A stretch of 64,000 nucleotides of DNA from Thalassobacillus cyri (GCF_900107755.1 NZ_FNQR01000016.1:32719-96718), one strand, 5' to 3'; shown: positions 26,867 through 36,714, counted from the first letter of the stretch. Program-made: numbers and translations. Notes: generated by a model not told the origin, from the letters alone.

Positions 26867-27369
26867 TCATCTACAAATTGAACCATATGGTATTGCGTAA
26901 TATAAGCATTCCCATCAATGAAGGAAGGTTTTTTGCCGTGATTTGGTCCGGAGTTTTGATGTGCCTTCTCAAAAGATTGGGAATTCTTCCAGTCCTCAAA
27001 ATCATTTTCATTTCGCCACTGAGTCAATACGACATAGGTGTTTCCCTTTAAAGGACGGAGAATGCGCAAGGCCTGGAAACCTTCCATTTGTTCAACGCCG
27101 CCTTTGCGGTTTTTAAAACGATCTTCAAAAACTGGACGACCTTCATCACTGACCGGAATGTTATTCATTACCACGAACCCGTCGGGCTTCATTTCACCTA
27201 CAGCTTCTACGGTTTCATATTCCCGTCCTTCTTCGAATATGGACGGTTCACCTTCATGGTAAGCGACTGTCTTGTCCTCGTCTTGCATGAAAAAGAGTGT
27301 AGTTTCTGGGTGTTTCTTATCTAGATTTGCTAAATAGTTTGGTGTACCATTTGTCATAGAAACTTTCAT
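26863..27369 (-). CDS. hmoB: Heme-degrading monooxygenase HmoB
   Basis: 168 residues. The C-terminal ABM-type domain holds MEGFQALRILRPLKGNTYVVLTQW and NENDFEDWKNSQSFEKAH, closely matching HmoB (YhgC) of B. subtilis, which opens haem and releases iron. I chose ATG 27369 (MKVSMTNG), as in the homologue, with AAAGGGG ten bases upstream; in-frame GTG 27375 is possible. It lies beside pbpF and hemEHY, as in B. subtilis, placing haem breakdown next to haem synthesis. Confidence 0.9.
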   Translation of the reverse strand: MKVSMTNGTPNYLANLDKKHPETTLFFMQDEDKTVAYHEGEPSIFEEGREYETVEAVGEMKPDGFVVMNNIPVSDEGRPVFEDRFKNRKGGVEQMEGFQALRILRPLKGNTYVVLTQWRNENDFEDWKNSQSFEKAHQNSGPNHGKKPSFIDGNAYITQYHMVQFVDE

Positions 27370-27473
27370 TTGCACATTTCCCCTTTCCATTATAAATTCA
27401 GTGTAGCAATGAAAGAATTGAAAAAACAAGTTAAAACCCATACAGGAAAGATAGAAGAAAGGATGCACAAACC

Positions 27474-29654
27474 TTGAAGATATGGAATGACAGCAAAAGA
27501 CCACCCACCAGGATGAAACGTCTCAAGAAGAAGCGTTATAAATGGGCAGCGATTGTCGCGCTTAGTGTTGTACTATTAGCGGTGCTTGGTTATCTGACCA
27601 TCCTGTTTGGCGGAATTTTGGTAGCCGATAAAGAAAAGCTTGTATTGAATGACGCTACGACAGTCGAGTTGGAAAATGGAGAAGTGATTGAGCGGATATA
27701 TACAGAAAATCGCACCTTGATATCCATTGATGAAGTTCCTGATCATGTTGAAGATGCTTTTATTGCCGTCGAGGACGCCCGCTTTTATGAACACGGCGGG
27801 ATTGATCCTCGTGCAATCATCCGTGCGCTGTACAAGGACTTGATTGCAATGAAAAAGGTGGAGGGCGGCAGTACGATTACGATGCAGCTTGCCAAAAATT
27901 TATTTTTGTCCAACGATAAAACGTGGATGAGAAAAACAAAGGAAGTCATGGCCGCTCTTTATTTAGAGCGGAATTATACTAAAAAAGAAATACTGGAGCT
28001 CTATTTGAACCGCATCTATTTTGGCAAAGGAATTTATGGGATTGAACAGGCCTCGCAGACTTTTTACAGCAAGCCTGCTTCTGAAATGACCATTTCCGAA
28101 GGGGCGATGCTGGCGGGGATGCCGAAAGCTCCGAATACGTATTCTCCGCTCGATAATCCTGAAGAAGCAGTGAAGCGCCGGAATGTTGTATTGAGCCGGA
28201 TGCATGATGTTGGCATGATTACTTCCGAGCAGATGCTGCAGCTTCAAGGTAAGACATTGGAAGTGAATCATCAGGAACAGGAGGAGCAGAAATGGTCGAA
28301 TAGTTATGTGGATCTCGTTATCCGGGAAGCGGCTGGACGCTACAATATCAGTCGTGATGAACTGAAACGTGGCGGCTACCGCATCGTAACCGGTATGGAT
28401 CCGGACATTCAGAAAATCGCCTATGATCAGATGCAAAATGGAGAGTATGCCCCTGGTTCTGTGGAAGGTGTGCAAGGAGCATTCACGTTGATGGATGCAG
28501 ATAGTGGAGCGGTTGTTGCTGCTATCGGCGGCCGTGATTTTGAACATGGTGGCATGAACCGTTCGAATGTCCGGCGCGCTCCCGGATCGACCATCAAACC
28601 ATTATCGGTCTATGGACCGGCGATGGAAGCGGGGTATCATCCATATTCCTTATTGGTGGATAGGCCGATGAAATTTGGCAAGTATCAACCAAAGAACTAT
28701 GATGGTAATTATGAAGGAATCGTCTCGCTATACCAGGCTCTAGTGGAGTCTAAAAACGTCTCTGCTGTTTGGCTGCTCGATCAGATTGGAATCGATACAT
28801 CCAAGGAGTACTTGAAAAAGCTTAATCTTGAAACGAATGATAGCGGGCTTTCACTTGCACTTGGTGGTCTTGAGCATGGGTACACACCAGTCCAGATGGT
28901 CGAAGCTTATCGAGCATTTGCCAAAGGCGGCAAAGCCATTGATGCCTACACGATCAAAAAGATAGAAGACCGCAACGGCAAAGTCATAGAAGAGATGAAA
29001 CCGGAAGAGCGGAAAGTTTTTTCCTCACAGGTAGCCTGGAATATCACCGAGATGCTCCAGCGAGTCGTTACTCATGGAACTGGAACAGCTGGCAATTATG
29101 GAAAAGCATTAGCCGGAAAAACAGGTACCCAGCAGCATGATTCTGTAGCAGGAAAAAATAAAGACGTGTGGTTTGCCGGCTACACCCCCGAATATGTCGG
29201 CAGTGTATGGATGGGGTATGATTCTTCCGGAAAAGATCACTACCTGGAAGGTGGAAGCAGTTATCCGACAGCCATGATGAAGTCGATATTGACGGAAATC
29301 GATCGCCAGAAAGGGTTGAGTGCAAGTTTCCAGAAACCAGAGAAAGTGAAAGAAGTGCCGCCGCCGATGCAGCTTCCTGTAATCGACGATCTAAAGGTGA
29401 ACTTTGAAGTTGGGGGCGTCTCCCTGGTGAGAGGAAGATTGTCCTGGACACCGGCACAGGATGATCGAGTTGTCTATCGGGTCTACCGGGATGAACCTGG
29501 AGTCGATACGCGAATTGGCGAAGTGACTGGCGAGGGTTCCTATACCGTGAATCCAAGTGATGTTTTTAAGCGAAATACCTATTATGTCGTTCCTTATGAT
29601 CCACTGACAAAAATGGAAGGGGAACCGTCCAATAAAGCAGTATTGGAATGGTAG
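27474..29654 (+). CDS. pbpF: Class A penicillin-binding protein (PbpF type)
   Basis: 726 residues. A basic N-terminus, one membrane anchor (about 25-48), then a glycosyltransferase domain (EDARFYEHGGID, GGSTITMQLAKNLFL). The transpeptidase domain has SxxK in APGSTIKPLS, SxN in SKNVSAVW and KTG in AGKTGTQQ. A C-terminal fibronectin-III-like region (about 645-726) is extra to the catalytic core. It polymerises and cross-links peptidoglycan; in B. subtilis PbpF acts in spore cell-wall synthesis. The start is TTG 27474 after AAAGGA. Confidence 0.92.
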   Translation: MKIWNDSKRPPTRMKRLKKKRYKWAAIVALSVVLLAVLGYLTILFGGILVADKEKLVLNDATTVELENGEVIERIYTENRTLISIDEVPDHVEDAFIAVEDARFYEHGGIDPRAIIRALYKDLIAMKKVEGGSTITMQLAKNLFLSNDKTWMRKTKEVMAALYLERNYTKKEILELYLNRIYFGKGIYGIEQASQTFYSKPASEMTISEGAMLAGMPKAPNTYSPLDNPEEAVKRRNVVLSRMHDVGMITSEQMLQLQGKTLEVNHQEQEEQKWSNSYVDLVIREAAGRYNISRDELKRGGYRIVTGMDPDIQKIAYDQMQNGEYAPGSVEGVQGAFTLMDADSGAVVAAIGGRDFEHGGMNRSNVRRAPGSTIKPLSVYGPAMEAGYHPYSLLVDRPMKFGKYQPKNYDGNYEGIVSLYQALVESKNVSAVWLLDQIGIDTSKEYLKKLNLETNDSGLSLALGGLEHGYTPVQMVEAYRAFAKGGKAIDAYTIKKIEDRNGKVIEEMKPEERKVFSSQVAWNITEMLQRVVTHGTGTAGNYGKALAGKTGTQQHDSVAGKNKDVWFAGYTPEYVGSVWMGYDSSGKDHYLEGGSSYPTAMMKSILTEIDRQKGLSASFQKPEKVKEVPPPMQLPVIDDLKVNFEVGGVSLVRGRLSWTPAQDDRVVYRVYRDEPGVDTRIGEVTGEGSYTVNPSDVFKRNTYYVVPYDPLTKMEGEPSNKAVLEW

Positions 29655-29692
29655 CAGCTTAAAAAGTACAAAATGGTGACAAAAATCATCAA

Positions 29693-29724
29693 TTACTATG
29701 TAGATAGTAAAAAAGTGTTATAGT
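29693..29724 (+). promoter_or_regulatory. hemE promoter region with perfect inverted repeat
   Basis: TTACTAT-GTAG-ATAGTAA (29693-29710) is a perfect 7-base inverted repeat just upstream of a plausible -10 TATAGT (29719-29724). No good -35 is seen. It looks like an operator for an unidentified regulator of hemEHY. Confidence 0.45.
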
Positions 29725-29833
29725 GGAATACGGATAAAAAGTATGACAGCTGAGCAAAGAAGTGGTCCAGCCGGAAGCACGATGCTTCTGTTCATCCCGC
29801 TTAGATCAACATATAGTAAAGGGGTAATTTTGC

Positions 29834-30871
29834 ATGACAAGACAGATCAACGATACGATTTTGAAAGCTTTCCGTGGGGAAACGACCGATTACACACCGG
29901 TCTGGTATATGCGTCAGGCAGGACGTTCCCAGCCTGAGTACCGCCAGCTGAAGGAGAAATATTCTTTGTTTGAAATCACCCATCAGCCGGAGCTGTGTGC
30001 GTATGTAACAAGGCTGCCGGTTGAGCAATACGGTGTCGATGCAGCGATCCTATATAAGGACATCATGTCGCCATTACCAGCGATTGGTGTCGATGTGGAT
30101 ATCGTGAAAGGCGTTGGTCCAGTCATCGATAATCCGATCGCGTCCAAAGCAGATGTGGAGAAATTGGGTACCATTGATCCCGAATCCGATGTTCCATACG
30201 TAATGGACACGATTCGCCTGTTGACGAAGGAACAGCTGGATGTCCCGTTGATCGGCTTCAGCGGAGCTCCATTTACCCTGGCAAGCTATATGATTGAGGG
30301 TGGACCGTCGAAAAATTATAATAAAACAAAGTCATTGATGTACAGCGACTCCGAAACGTGGTTCTTATTGATGGATAAACTGGCGGATATGACGATCGAT
30401 TATGTCAGAGGTCAAGTGAACGCCGGGGCAAAAGCGATTCAAATTTTCGATTCCTGGGTAGGTGCCTTGAACCAGGAAGATTACCGTACTTTCATCAAGC
30501 CGGTAATGCACCGGATTTTTTCAACATTACAGGAAGAAGGCGTACCATTGATCCTGTTCGGCGTCGGAGCACGGCACTTGATTACGGAATGGAACGACCT
30601 GCCGGTTGATGTCCTTGGGCTGGATTGGAGAATGTCAATTACGGAAGCGAGAAATGCAGGAATTACAAAACCGCTCCAGGGAAATCTGGATCCGTCCCTG
30701 CTTTTATCCGACTGGCATGTCATTGAGGAACGTGCAAAGCGGATCATCGATGAGGGGAAAGAGAACCCCGCCCACATCTTCAATCTGGGCCATGGCGTCA
30801 CTCCGGACATAAAACCGGAAACGTTGAAACGATTGACGCAATTGATCCACGAATACTCCAGCAGAAATTAA
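29834..30871 (+). CDS. hemE: Uroporphyrinogen decarboxylase HemE
   Basis: 345 residues. N-terminal signature [16 protein letters not shown] and the second family motif [16 protein letters not shown] are intact. It converts uroporphyrinogen III to coproporphyrinogen III in the cytoplasm. First gene of hemE-hemH-hemY, 13 bases before hemH, with a roughly 100-base leader containing a GAAGC/GCTTC hairpin. Confidence 0.96.
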   Translation: MTRQINDTILKAFRGETTDYTPVWYMRQAGRSQPEYRQLKEKYSLFEITHQPELCAYVTRLPVEQYGVDAAILYKDIMSPLPAIGVDVDIVKGVGPVIDNPIASKADVEKLGTIDPESDVPYVMDTIRLLTKEQLDVPLIGFSGAPFTLASYMIEGGPSKNYNKTKSLMYSDSETWFLLMDKLADMTIDYVRGQVNAGAKAIQIFDSWVGALNQEDYRTFIKPVMHRIFSTLQEEGVPLILFGVGARHLITEWNDLPVDVLGLDWRMSITEARNAGITKPLQGNLDPSLLLSDWHVIEERAKRIIDEGKENPAHIFNLGHGVTPDIKPETLKRLTQLIHEYSSRN

Positions 30872-30884
30872 GAGGTGAAATATA

Positions 30885-31814
30885 ATGGCTAAAAAACAGA
30901 TAGGGCTGCTGGTGATGGCTTATGGCACCCCATATAAAGAAGAAGACTTGGAACGTTACTATACGCATATCCGCCGTGGGCGTAAGCCATCCGAAGAGAT
31001 GCTCCTGGATTTGCGGGACCGCTACGATGCAATTGGGGGAATTTCTCCACTGGCTCGTATCACGGAAAATCAGGGAAAAGCGATTGAAGCGAAGCTGAAT
31101 GATATACAGGACGATGTGGAATTCAAACTTTACCTTGGTCTTAAGCATATCGAGCCATTTGTCGAAGATGCGGTTGCTAAAATGGCCGAAGATGGAATCA
31201 AAGAAGCAGTCTCTCTTGTACTGGCCCCTCATTATTCTACTTTCAGTGTGAAATCTTATAATGGACGCGCCCAGGAAGAGGCGGCGAAACATGATTTGAC
31301 CATCAAATCTGTAGAGAGCTGGTATGATAAGCCAGGCTTCATCGATTATTGGAAAGAACAGATTAATGCTGTGTATACCAAGATGAATGAAGCAGAAAAG
31401 GAAAAGGCGTGTTTGATCGTTTCCGCGCACAGTCTGCCGGAAAAAATCCTTCAGGGCGGCGACCCTTATCCAGACCAATTGAAAAGAACAGCAGACTTGA
31501 TCGCCGATGCTTCAGGCATCACACAGTATGAAATTGGCTGGCAAAGTGAAGGGAACACCCCCGATCCATGGCTTGGTCCGGACGTCCAGGATTTGACCAG
31601 AGATCTTTACCATGAAAAAGGCTACCGATCCTTCGTCTATGCGCCGGTCGGTTTCGTTTCCGATCATTTGGAAGTACTTTATGATAATGATTATGAATGT
31701 AAAGTTGTTTGTGAGGAAGTCGGTGCCAAGTACTATCGTCCGGAAATGCCAAATACTCATCCTAGGTTCATTGAAACTTTAGCTGAAGTAGTTTTGGAAA
31801 AAGTGAAAGAATAG
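30885..31814 (+). CDS. hemH: Coproporphyrin III ferrochelatase HemH (CpfC)
   Basis: 309 residues, the usual length of the monofunctional Gram-positive enzyme. Visible features: [27 protein letters not shown], the metal-site histidine in [26 protein letters not shown] and [13 protein letters not shown]. It inserts iron into coproporphyrin III in the coproporphyrin-dependent haem pathway of Firmicutes. Confidence 0.96.
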   Translation: MAKKQIGLLVMAYGTPYKEEDLERYYTHIRRGRKPSEEMLLDLRDRYDAIGGISPLARITENQGKAIEAKLNDIQDDVEFKLYLGLKHIEPFVEDAVAKMAEDGIKEAVSLVLAPHYSTFSVKSYNGRAQEEAAKHDLTIKSVESWYDKPGFIDYWKEQINAVYTKMNEAEKEKACLIVSAHSLPEKILQGGDPYPDQLKRTADLIADASGITQYEIGWQSEGNTPDPWLGPDVQDLTRDLYHEKGYRSFVYAPVGFVSDHLEVLYDNDYECKVVCEEVGAKYYRPEMPNTHPRFIETLAEVVLEKVKE

Positions 31815-31823
31815 GGGATGTAC

Positions 31824-33233
31824 ATGTCAGAAGCTAAACAAATTGCAGTTGTAGGCGGCGGGATCTCCGGTCTTGCAGCTGCCTACTACTTACAAAAAGA
31901 AATCAAGCATCAAGAGCTTCCTTACGAAGTGAAGCTTGTAGAAGCAAGTGATCAATTGGGCGGAAAAATTCGTACAGAACAAAGAGATGGCTTTACGATA
32001 GAGCGAGGGCCCGACTCATTTCTGGCCCGGAAAAAAAGTGCTTCGGAACTTGCCGCTGATGTAGGACTGGGAGATCAGCTTGTGCCGAATGGCACTGGCC
32101 AATCCTACATTTTAGTGAAAAACAAACTGCATAAAATGCCAAGTGGATCGTTCATGGGAATTCCGACAAAAGTACGGCCTTTCCTTTTTTCCAGTTTATT
32201 TTCTCCTGTTGGAAAAGTGAAGGCGGCAAAGGATTTCGTCAAGTCGAAAGGGGAACCGCAGGATGATCAATCGCTCGGTCATTTCTTCCGTGGCCGTCTG
32301 GGTGATGAGGTCGTCGAAAATCTGATTGAACCGTTGCTTTCAGGTATTTATGCCGGCGATATCGACAACTTGAGCTTGATGTCCACCTTCCCTAACTTTT
32401 ATCATCTTGAGCAGGAATATGGCAGTCTGATCAAAGGCTTGAATGAAAAGATGCCCAATCGCAAGCCTGCTAAAAAAGGTCAAAAACCAAGCATGTTTTT
32501 GACGTTGAGAGATGGATTGGAATCCTTGGTCAATGCCGTTGCCGGTCAGCTCGAAGATGATACGGTCTGTACCAATACAGCAGTTGATCATATAGAGAAT
32601 AAAGGCAGCTATTATCACTTGCTGCTAAGTGATGGAACGGTCATGAAAGCTGACTCCATCATTCTGGCTGCACCGCATTTGGCTACGGAGCGTATGCTGA
32701 GCAAGTATGATTTCATGAAGCCCTTCCAGGAGATGCCTGCAACTTCTGTTGCCAACGTAGCACTCGCTTTTGATGAATCGGCTATCAAAAAAGACATCGA
32801 TGGCACAGGTTTCGTTGTTTCCCGTAACAGTGATTTTCGGATTACTGCATGCACCTGGACACATAAAAAATGGCCACATTCCACACCAAAAGGCAAAGTG
32901 CTGCTTCGTTGCTATGTCGGTAAACCGGATGATCAAGCGGTCGTTGATTTATCTGATCAGGAAATCATCGATATCGTCCTCAAAGACTTGAATAAAACAA
33001 TGAATATCACCGCAGAACCGGAATTTTCAGTAATTACCCGCTGGAAAAACGCCATGCCTCAATATACGGTAGGTCATAAACAGCGAATGGAAGAAATCCA
33101 CCAAGCCATGGCACAGGAGCTTCCAGGAGTATACCTCGCTGGAGGATCTTATCATGGCGTTGGCGTACCTGATTGTATCGACCAGGGGAAAGATGCAGTC
33201 GGAAAGGTATTAAACTTTTTGCAAAATAAATAA
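31824..33233 (+). CDS. hemY: Coproporphyrinogen III oxidase HemY (CgoX)
   Basis: 469 residues. An N-terminal FAD dinucleotide motif GGGISGLAAAYYL and a C-terminal FAD-contact segment PGVYLAGGSYHGVGVPDCI. In Firmicutes it oxidises coproporphyrinogen III to coproporphyrin III. I chose ATG 31824, six bases after AGGGG; ATG 31818 abuts that site. Last gene of the operon, followed by a terminator. Confidence 0.95.
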   Translation: MSEAKQIAVVGGGISGLAAAYYLQKEIKHQELPYEVKLVEASDQLGGKIRTEQRDGFTIERGPDSFLARKKSASELAADVGLGDQLVPNGTGQSYILVKNKLHKMPSGSFMGIPTKVRPFLFSSLFSPVGKVKAAKDFVKSKGEPQDDQSLGHFFRGRLGDEVVENLIEPLLSGIYAGDIDNLSLMSTFPNFYHLEQEYGSLIKGLNEKMPNRKPAKKGQKPSMFLTLRDGLESLVNAVAGQLEDDTVCTNTAVDHIENKGSYYHLLLSDGTVMKADSIILAAPHLATERMLSKYDFMKPFQEMPATSVANVALAFDESAIKKDIDGTGFVVSRNSDFRITACTWTHKKWPHSTPKGKVLLRCYVGKPDDQAVVDLSDQEIIDIVLKDLNKTMNITAEPEFSVITRWKNAMPQYTVGHKQRMEEIHQAMAQELPGVYLAGGSYHGVGVPDCIDQGKDAVGKVLNFLQNK

Positions 33234-33306
33234 ATGATAAAGTGGTCTGATATATAACTGAATCGTTCAGATAACTTGGAGAAACTGTATAAATAGTAAG
33301 TTAAAT

Positions 33307-33344
33307 CGAGTAGGAAAGCTTAAAAGTTTCTACTCGTTTTTTTA
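33307..33344 (+). terminator. Terminator of hemEHY
   Basis: CGAGTAGGAAA pairs with TTTCTACTCG, followed by seven T. Confidence 0.88.
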
Positions 33345-33476
33345 TTTGGCACGGTGAACGAAAGGGGATAGCAAGGTCAGGAGCTTTCCAATTTTAGGAG
33401 AGGTTATAGACGGCATATTTACAATCACACAGCAAATACTACAGATGACCATCCACAAATAGAAAGAGGTTATCTT

Positions 33477-34202
33477 ATGAAAAAGCTTTTAACAAGGGTA
33501 ATGTCTCTGTTTTTAATGACATTTTTAATCGCCTGCGCCGCTGATAATGATCAGGGATTGCAGGATATGAATAATGATATGCAGCGGGTTAATTATGGCC
33601 CGGGTGATGCCACTCCTGACCGGAATGAGATGCAGCGTGATGAATATCGTTTCTTTACTGGTTTCGATTTAGGTGAATACCGTACCCAGCGGGACTACAA
33701 CCCGAACTGGAACGGTGGCGATACTGCCGCGCCTGACAGAGGTAATGATAACGCACCGCAGCAAAATCAGGCGCAGCCAGAACAGAATCAGACACAGCCG
33801 AAGCAGAACCAGCCTCAAGGGGATATTAACGATATCCAGCGGCAGGTTGTCGAGTTGACCAACCAGGAACGAAAAAAGAATGGGTTGAAACCACTGAAAA
33901 TCGATCAAGAAGTGACGGAAGTAGCACAAGAAAAGTCAGAGGACATGTCGGAGAACGATTATTTTTCCCATAACTCTCCGACTTATGGCAGCCCATTCGA
34001 TATGATGAAAGACTTCGGGGTCGACTATACGCGAGCGGCTGAGAATATCGCAGCCGGTCAGCAGACTCCTGAGAGTGTCGTGGATGGCTGGATGAACAGT
34101 GCCGGGCATAGGAAAAATATTTTGAATGGTCAATTGACTCATATCGGTGTCGGATATGACAAAGATGGAAACTATTGGACCCAAATGTTTATCAGAAAAT
34201 AG
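33477..34202 (+). CDS. CAP/SCP-domain lipoprotein (YkwD-like)
   Basis: 241 residues. The lipobox LIAC gives acylated Cys20. A Gln/Asn/Pro-rich linker (about 92-118: PQQNQAQPEQNQTQPKQNQ) is followed by a CAP domain (about 123-241) with its usual ELTNQERKKNGL, DYFSHNSPTYG, AAENIAAG and GHRKNILN motifs. Similar proteins are anchored at the cell surface or spore of Bacillaceae; activity unknown. Confidence 0.85.
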   Translation: MKKLLTRVMSLFLMTFLIACAADNDQGLQDMNNDMQRVNYGPGDATPDRNEMQRDEYRFFTGFDLGEYRTQRDYNPNWNGGDTAAPDRGNDNAPQQNQAQPEQNQTQPKQNQPQGDINDIQRQVVELTNQERKKNGLKPLKIDQEVTEVAQEKSEDMSENDYFSHNSPTYGSPFDMMKDFGVDYTRAAENIAAGQQTPESVVDGWMNSAGHRKNILNGQLTHIGVGYDKDGNYWTQMFIRK

Positions 34203-34212
34203 GTGTAGTAAA

Positions 34213-34247
34213 AAGAATTCCGTTTTAATGGCGGAATTCTTTTTTTG
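34213..34247 (+). terminator. Terminator of the CAP lipoprotein gene
   Basis: AGAATTCCG pairs with CGGAATTCT, followed by seven T. Confidence 0.9.
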
Positions 34248-34298
34248 ATGGTTAGGAAATTATAAATTTTCTTTTTGTGCTGGTAGTGGTGGTCCCAG

Positions 34299-34363
34299 CT
34301 TCAGAGCCGACCCCCCCTCGAGGTCTTAAGCTTGTCGGGGGTGAGCAAGGCGCTTGCGCTTTT
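34299..34363. repeat. GC-rich palindromic block between the CAP gene and yhfH
   Basis: ACCCCC and GGGGGT flank the palindromes CTCGAG and AAGCTT, and a GCAAGGCGCTTGCGCTTTT hairpin follows. It stands out in GC from its AT-rich surroundings and resembles an intergenic repeat common in Bacillus genomes; only one copy is seen here. Confidence 0.45.
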
Positions 34364-34405
34364 GTTCATACAGTATATTTGTTATAGTCCTATTAATACA
34401 CATCA

Positions 34406-34439
34406 CAAAAAAATGGGACAGCTATATAACAGCTGTCCC
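34406..34439 (-). terminator. Terminator of yhfH
   Basis: GGGACAGCT/AGCTGTCCC forms a perfect stem; ATTTTTTT follows it on the minus strand. Confidence 0.88.
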
Positions 34440-34483
34440 GACAGGAAGGATATCAAAGCAAAAGGTTATTGATATAACAGCAC

Positions 34484-34612
34484 TTAGCGTGCTGGGTGAT
34501 CACACTCATCGCAAAGGTTTCCGTAGCAATCCGCTTTCTCATCAATGGCATTACCGCAGCTCACACACTGTTTACGTGGTAGATTTTTAAAGAATTCAAC
34601 AATACTCATCAT
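34484..34612 (-). CDS. yhfH: YhfH-family zinc-ribbon-like small protein (42 aa)
   Basis: Two CxxC pairs (CVSC and CDEC), 14 residues apart, suggest a small zinc ribbon; the N-terminus reads MMSIVEFFKNLP. ATG 34612 follows AGGAGG by nine bases. Family, size and position beside yhfI-lplJ match YhfH of B. subtilis, whose function is unknown. Too short for usual gene calling. Confidence 0.85.
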   Translation of the reverse strand: MMSIVEFFKNLPRKQCVSCGNAIDEKADCYGNLCDECDHPAR

Positions 34613-34743
34613 GAAAAATCGCCTCCTGAAAATGTGTTTAGAATTAGTATACCCATATTGTATTATAACAAAACTAATAAATCAATAGGCTGTTATAAAA
34701 CAATGTCAAAATAGTAAAAATGATGGTAATAGGAGGAATGACT

Positions 34744-35478
34744 ATGAAGATGACGGTCATTGGTTATTGGGGAGCTTATCCCGCCATAGAAAGCGCGACC
34801 TCATGCTATTTATATGAACAAGATGGCTTCCGGTTACTGGTGGATTGTGGCAGCGGCTGTTTGTCCAGGCTGCAAAAATTCATGGTTCCAACCAGCCTGG
34901 ATGCGGTACTTATTTCCCACTATCATCACGATCATGTAGCAGACATTGGTGTTTTACAATATGCCTGGCTGGTACAGAATACGCTGAAAGGTGCCAAAAA
35001 GAAGCTGCCGATTTACGGGCATCCTTACGATACAGGTAAGTTTGAGAGTCTGAGTCATCAGTTTACAGAAGGAATCACATACGATCCTGGCCGGCGCCTG
35101 AAAGTTGGTCCTTTTACGGTTGATTTTCATGAAACCCATCACCCTGTGCCTTGTTATGGAATGCGGATTTCAGATGGAGAAAAGAAAATCGTATATACGG
35201 CTGATACCAGTTTTTCCGAGGACTGGATTTCATTTGCCCAAGACACAGACCTGTTAATTGCCGATACGAATTTTTACAAAGGGATGGATGGTGCAGGACC
35301 TGGCCATATGACCAGCGAAGAGGGAGGCAAGCTGGCAAGTGGAGCGGGAGTGAAGGAACTGCTGCTGAGTCACCTGCCTCATTTCGGTGAACACCGTCAA
35401 TTGGTCGAAGAAGCAAAAGAAAGGTACGAGGGGACCGTTTCCCTGGCGCATGAAGGATGGACATGGAGCTCCCATTGA
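34744..35478 (+). CDS. yhfI: Metallo-beta-lactamase-fold hydrolase YhfI
   Basis: 244 residues, identical in length to B. subtilis YhfI. The zinc motif SHYHHDHVAD, later ligands in FHETHHPVPCYG, YTADTSFSED and the terminal His in LSHLPHFGEH are present, as in RNase Z/MBL-fold phosphodiesterases. I chose ATG 34744, seven bases after AGGAGG. Substrate unknown; followed by lplJ as in B. subtilis. Confidence 0.88.
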   Translation: MKMTVIGYWGAYPAIESATSCYLYEQDGFRLLVDCGSGCLSRLQKFMVPTSLDAVLISHYHHDHVADIGVLQYAWLVQNTLKGAKKKLPIYGHPYDTGKFESLSHQFTEGITYDPGRRLKVGPFTVDFHETHHPVPCYGMRISDGEKKIVYTADTSFSEDWISFAQDTDLLIADTNFYKGMDGAGPGHMTSEEGGKLASGAGVKELLLSHLPHFGEHRQLVEEAKERYEGTVSLAHEGWTWSSH

Positions 35479-35557
35479 ATCTGATCCCAATGAATTGTTT
35501 CTTTAGCGGAATTTCATTACAATGGAAGGTGGCAGAATAAAAAAGGGGCTGATTGTA

Positions 35558-36556
35558 ATGCTTTTTATCGATAATGAAGGGATCAATGACCCACGGATCA
35601 ATCTCGCTATTGAAGAATATGCATTGAAAAACCTGGATATCAATGAGACATACTTACTGTTCTATATCAATAAACCATCAATCATAATTGGAAAGAATCA
35701 GAACACGGTGGAAGAAATCAATACCGATTATGTGGAAGAAAACGGAATCCATGTGGTTCGCCGTCTGTCTGGTGGCGGAGCAGTCTATCATGATCTTGGA
35801 AATTTGAATTTCAGTTTCATCACGAAGGATGACGGAGACAGCTTCCATGATTTCGCTAAGTTCACAGAGCCAGTTACGAAGGCACTTAAGAAACTGGGTG
35901 TGGAAGCAGAGCTTTCCGGCCGGAATGATATCACTGTTGAGGGGCGGAAAATTTCCGGGAACGCCCAGTTCTCTACACGAGGCAGAATGTTCAGCCATGG
36001 TACATTGATGTTCGACTCAGAGGTCGAGCATGTGGTGAAATCCTTGAATGTCAAAACCGAGAAAATCAAATCCAAAGGTATCAAGTCGATTCGCAGCCGG
36101 GTTGCTAATATTTCTGAATACCTGGAAGAAAAAATTACAATGGACGAGTTTAAGCGCATGATTCTTCGCTATATTTTTGATGTAGAAGATGTGAAAGACG
36201 TACCACAATACAAACTGACAGATGAAGATTGGAAAGCGATTCATCAATTGTCCGAAGAACGCTACCAAAACTGGGAATGGAATTACGGAAAGTCTCCGAA
36301 GTTCAATATTCAGCATACGAAGCGGATTGAAGGAGCAGGCAGCTATGATGTTCGTCTGGATGTCGCAAAAGGGGTCATAAAAAATGCGAAGATATACGGC
36401 GACTTTTTCGGTGTCGGCGATATTAGTGAAATCGAAGAGCGGCTAATTGAAACAAAATACGAGAAAAGTGCGATTGATCAAGCACTTGCTGATGTAGATA
36501 TTGCCCATTATCTTGGTAAAATAAACAAAGAAGACTTTTTAAATATTATTTATTGA
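35558..36556 (+). CDS. lplJ: Lipoate-protein ligase LplJ
   Basis: 332 residues. Lipoate-binding motif RRLSGGGAVYHDLGNLNFSF and catalytic-lysine region SGRNDITVEGRKISGNAQ are intact; a C-terminal accessory domain follows. It activates free lipoate with ATP and attaches it to E2/GcvH proteins. I chose ATG 35558 (MLFIDNEG), as in the B. subtilis enzyme, with AAAGGGG nine bases upstream; the ATG at 35522 would add 12 unlike residues. Confidence 0.95.
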   Translation: MLFIDNEGINDPRINLAIEEYALKNLDINETYLLFYINKPSIIIGKNQNTVEEINTDYVEENGIHVVRRLSGGGAVYHDLGNLNFSFITKDDGDSFHDFAKFTEPVTKALKKLGVEAELSGRNDITVEGRKISGNAQFSTRGRMFSHGTLMFDSEVEHVVKSLNVKTEKIKSKGIKSIRSRVANISEYLEEKITMDEFKRMILRYIFDVEDVKDVPQYKLTDEDWKAIHQLSEERYQNWEWNYGKSPKFNIQHTKRIEGAGSYDVRLDVAKGVIKNAKIYGDFFGVGDISEIEERLIETKYEKSAIDQALADVDIAHYLGKINKEDFLNIIY

Positions 36557-36563
36557 TAGCTTG

Positions 36564-36593
36564 AAAGACCCCGTGATGAGGGGTCTTTTTTTT
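36564..36593 (+). terminator. Terminator of lplJ
   Basis: AGACCCC pairs with GGGGTCT, followed by eight T. Confidence 0.92.
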
Positions 36594-36669
36594 AAAGGGG
36601 CTTAAGAATCGGAGGTTGCAGGAAAGTTTTCAGTATTTTATAATTAGAATGAATATTTTTTACAATATG

Positions 36670-36689
36670 ATGAATGACTATTCATTCAT
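36670..36689. promoter_or_regulatory. FadR operator at the lcfB promoter
   Basis: TGAATGACTATTCATTCA is the palindrome TGAATGA-N4-TCATTCA, the pattern of the Bacillus FadR (fatty-acid degradation repressor) box, here a full match. It sits just downstream of a possible -10 TACAAT (36661-36666), as expected for repression relieved by long-chain acyl-CoA. Confidence 0.88.
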
Positions 36690-36714
36690 TTAATGGAAAA
36701 AGGGGGAATCATGC

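Noticed and set aside
30798..31478. 226-codon antisense frame over hemH
   Set aside because: hemH is intact with all motifs; the antisense frame has no start signal or recognisable domain.
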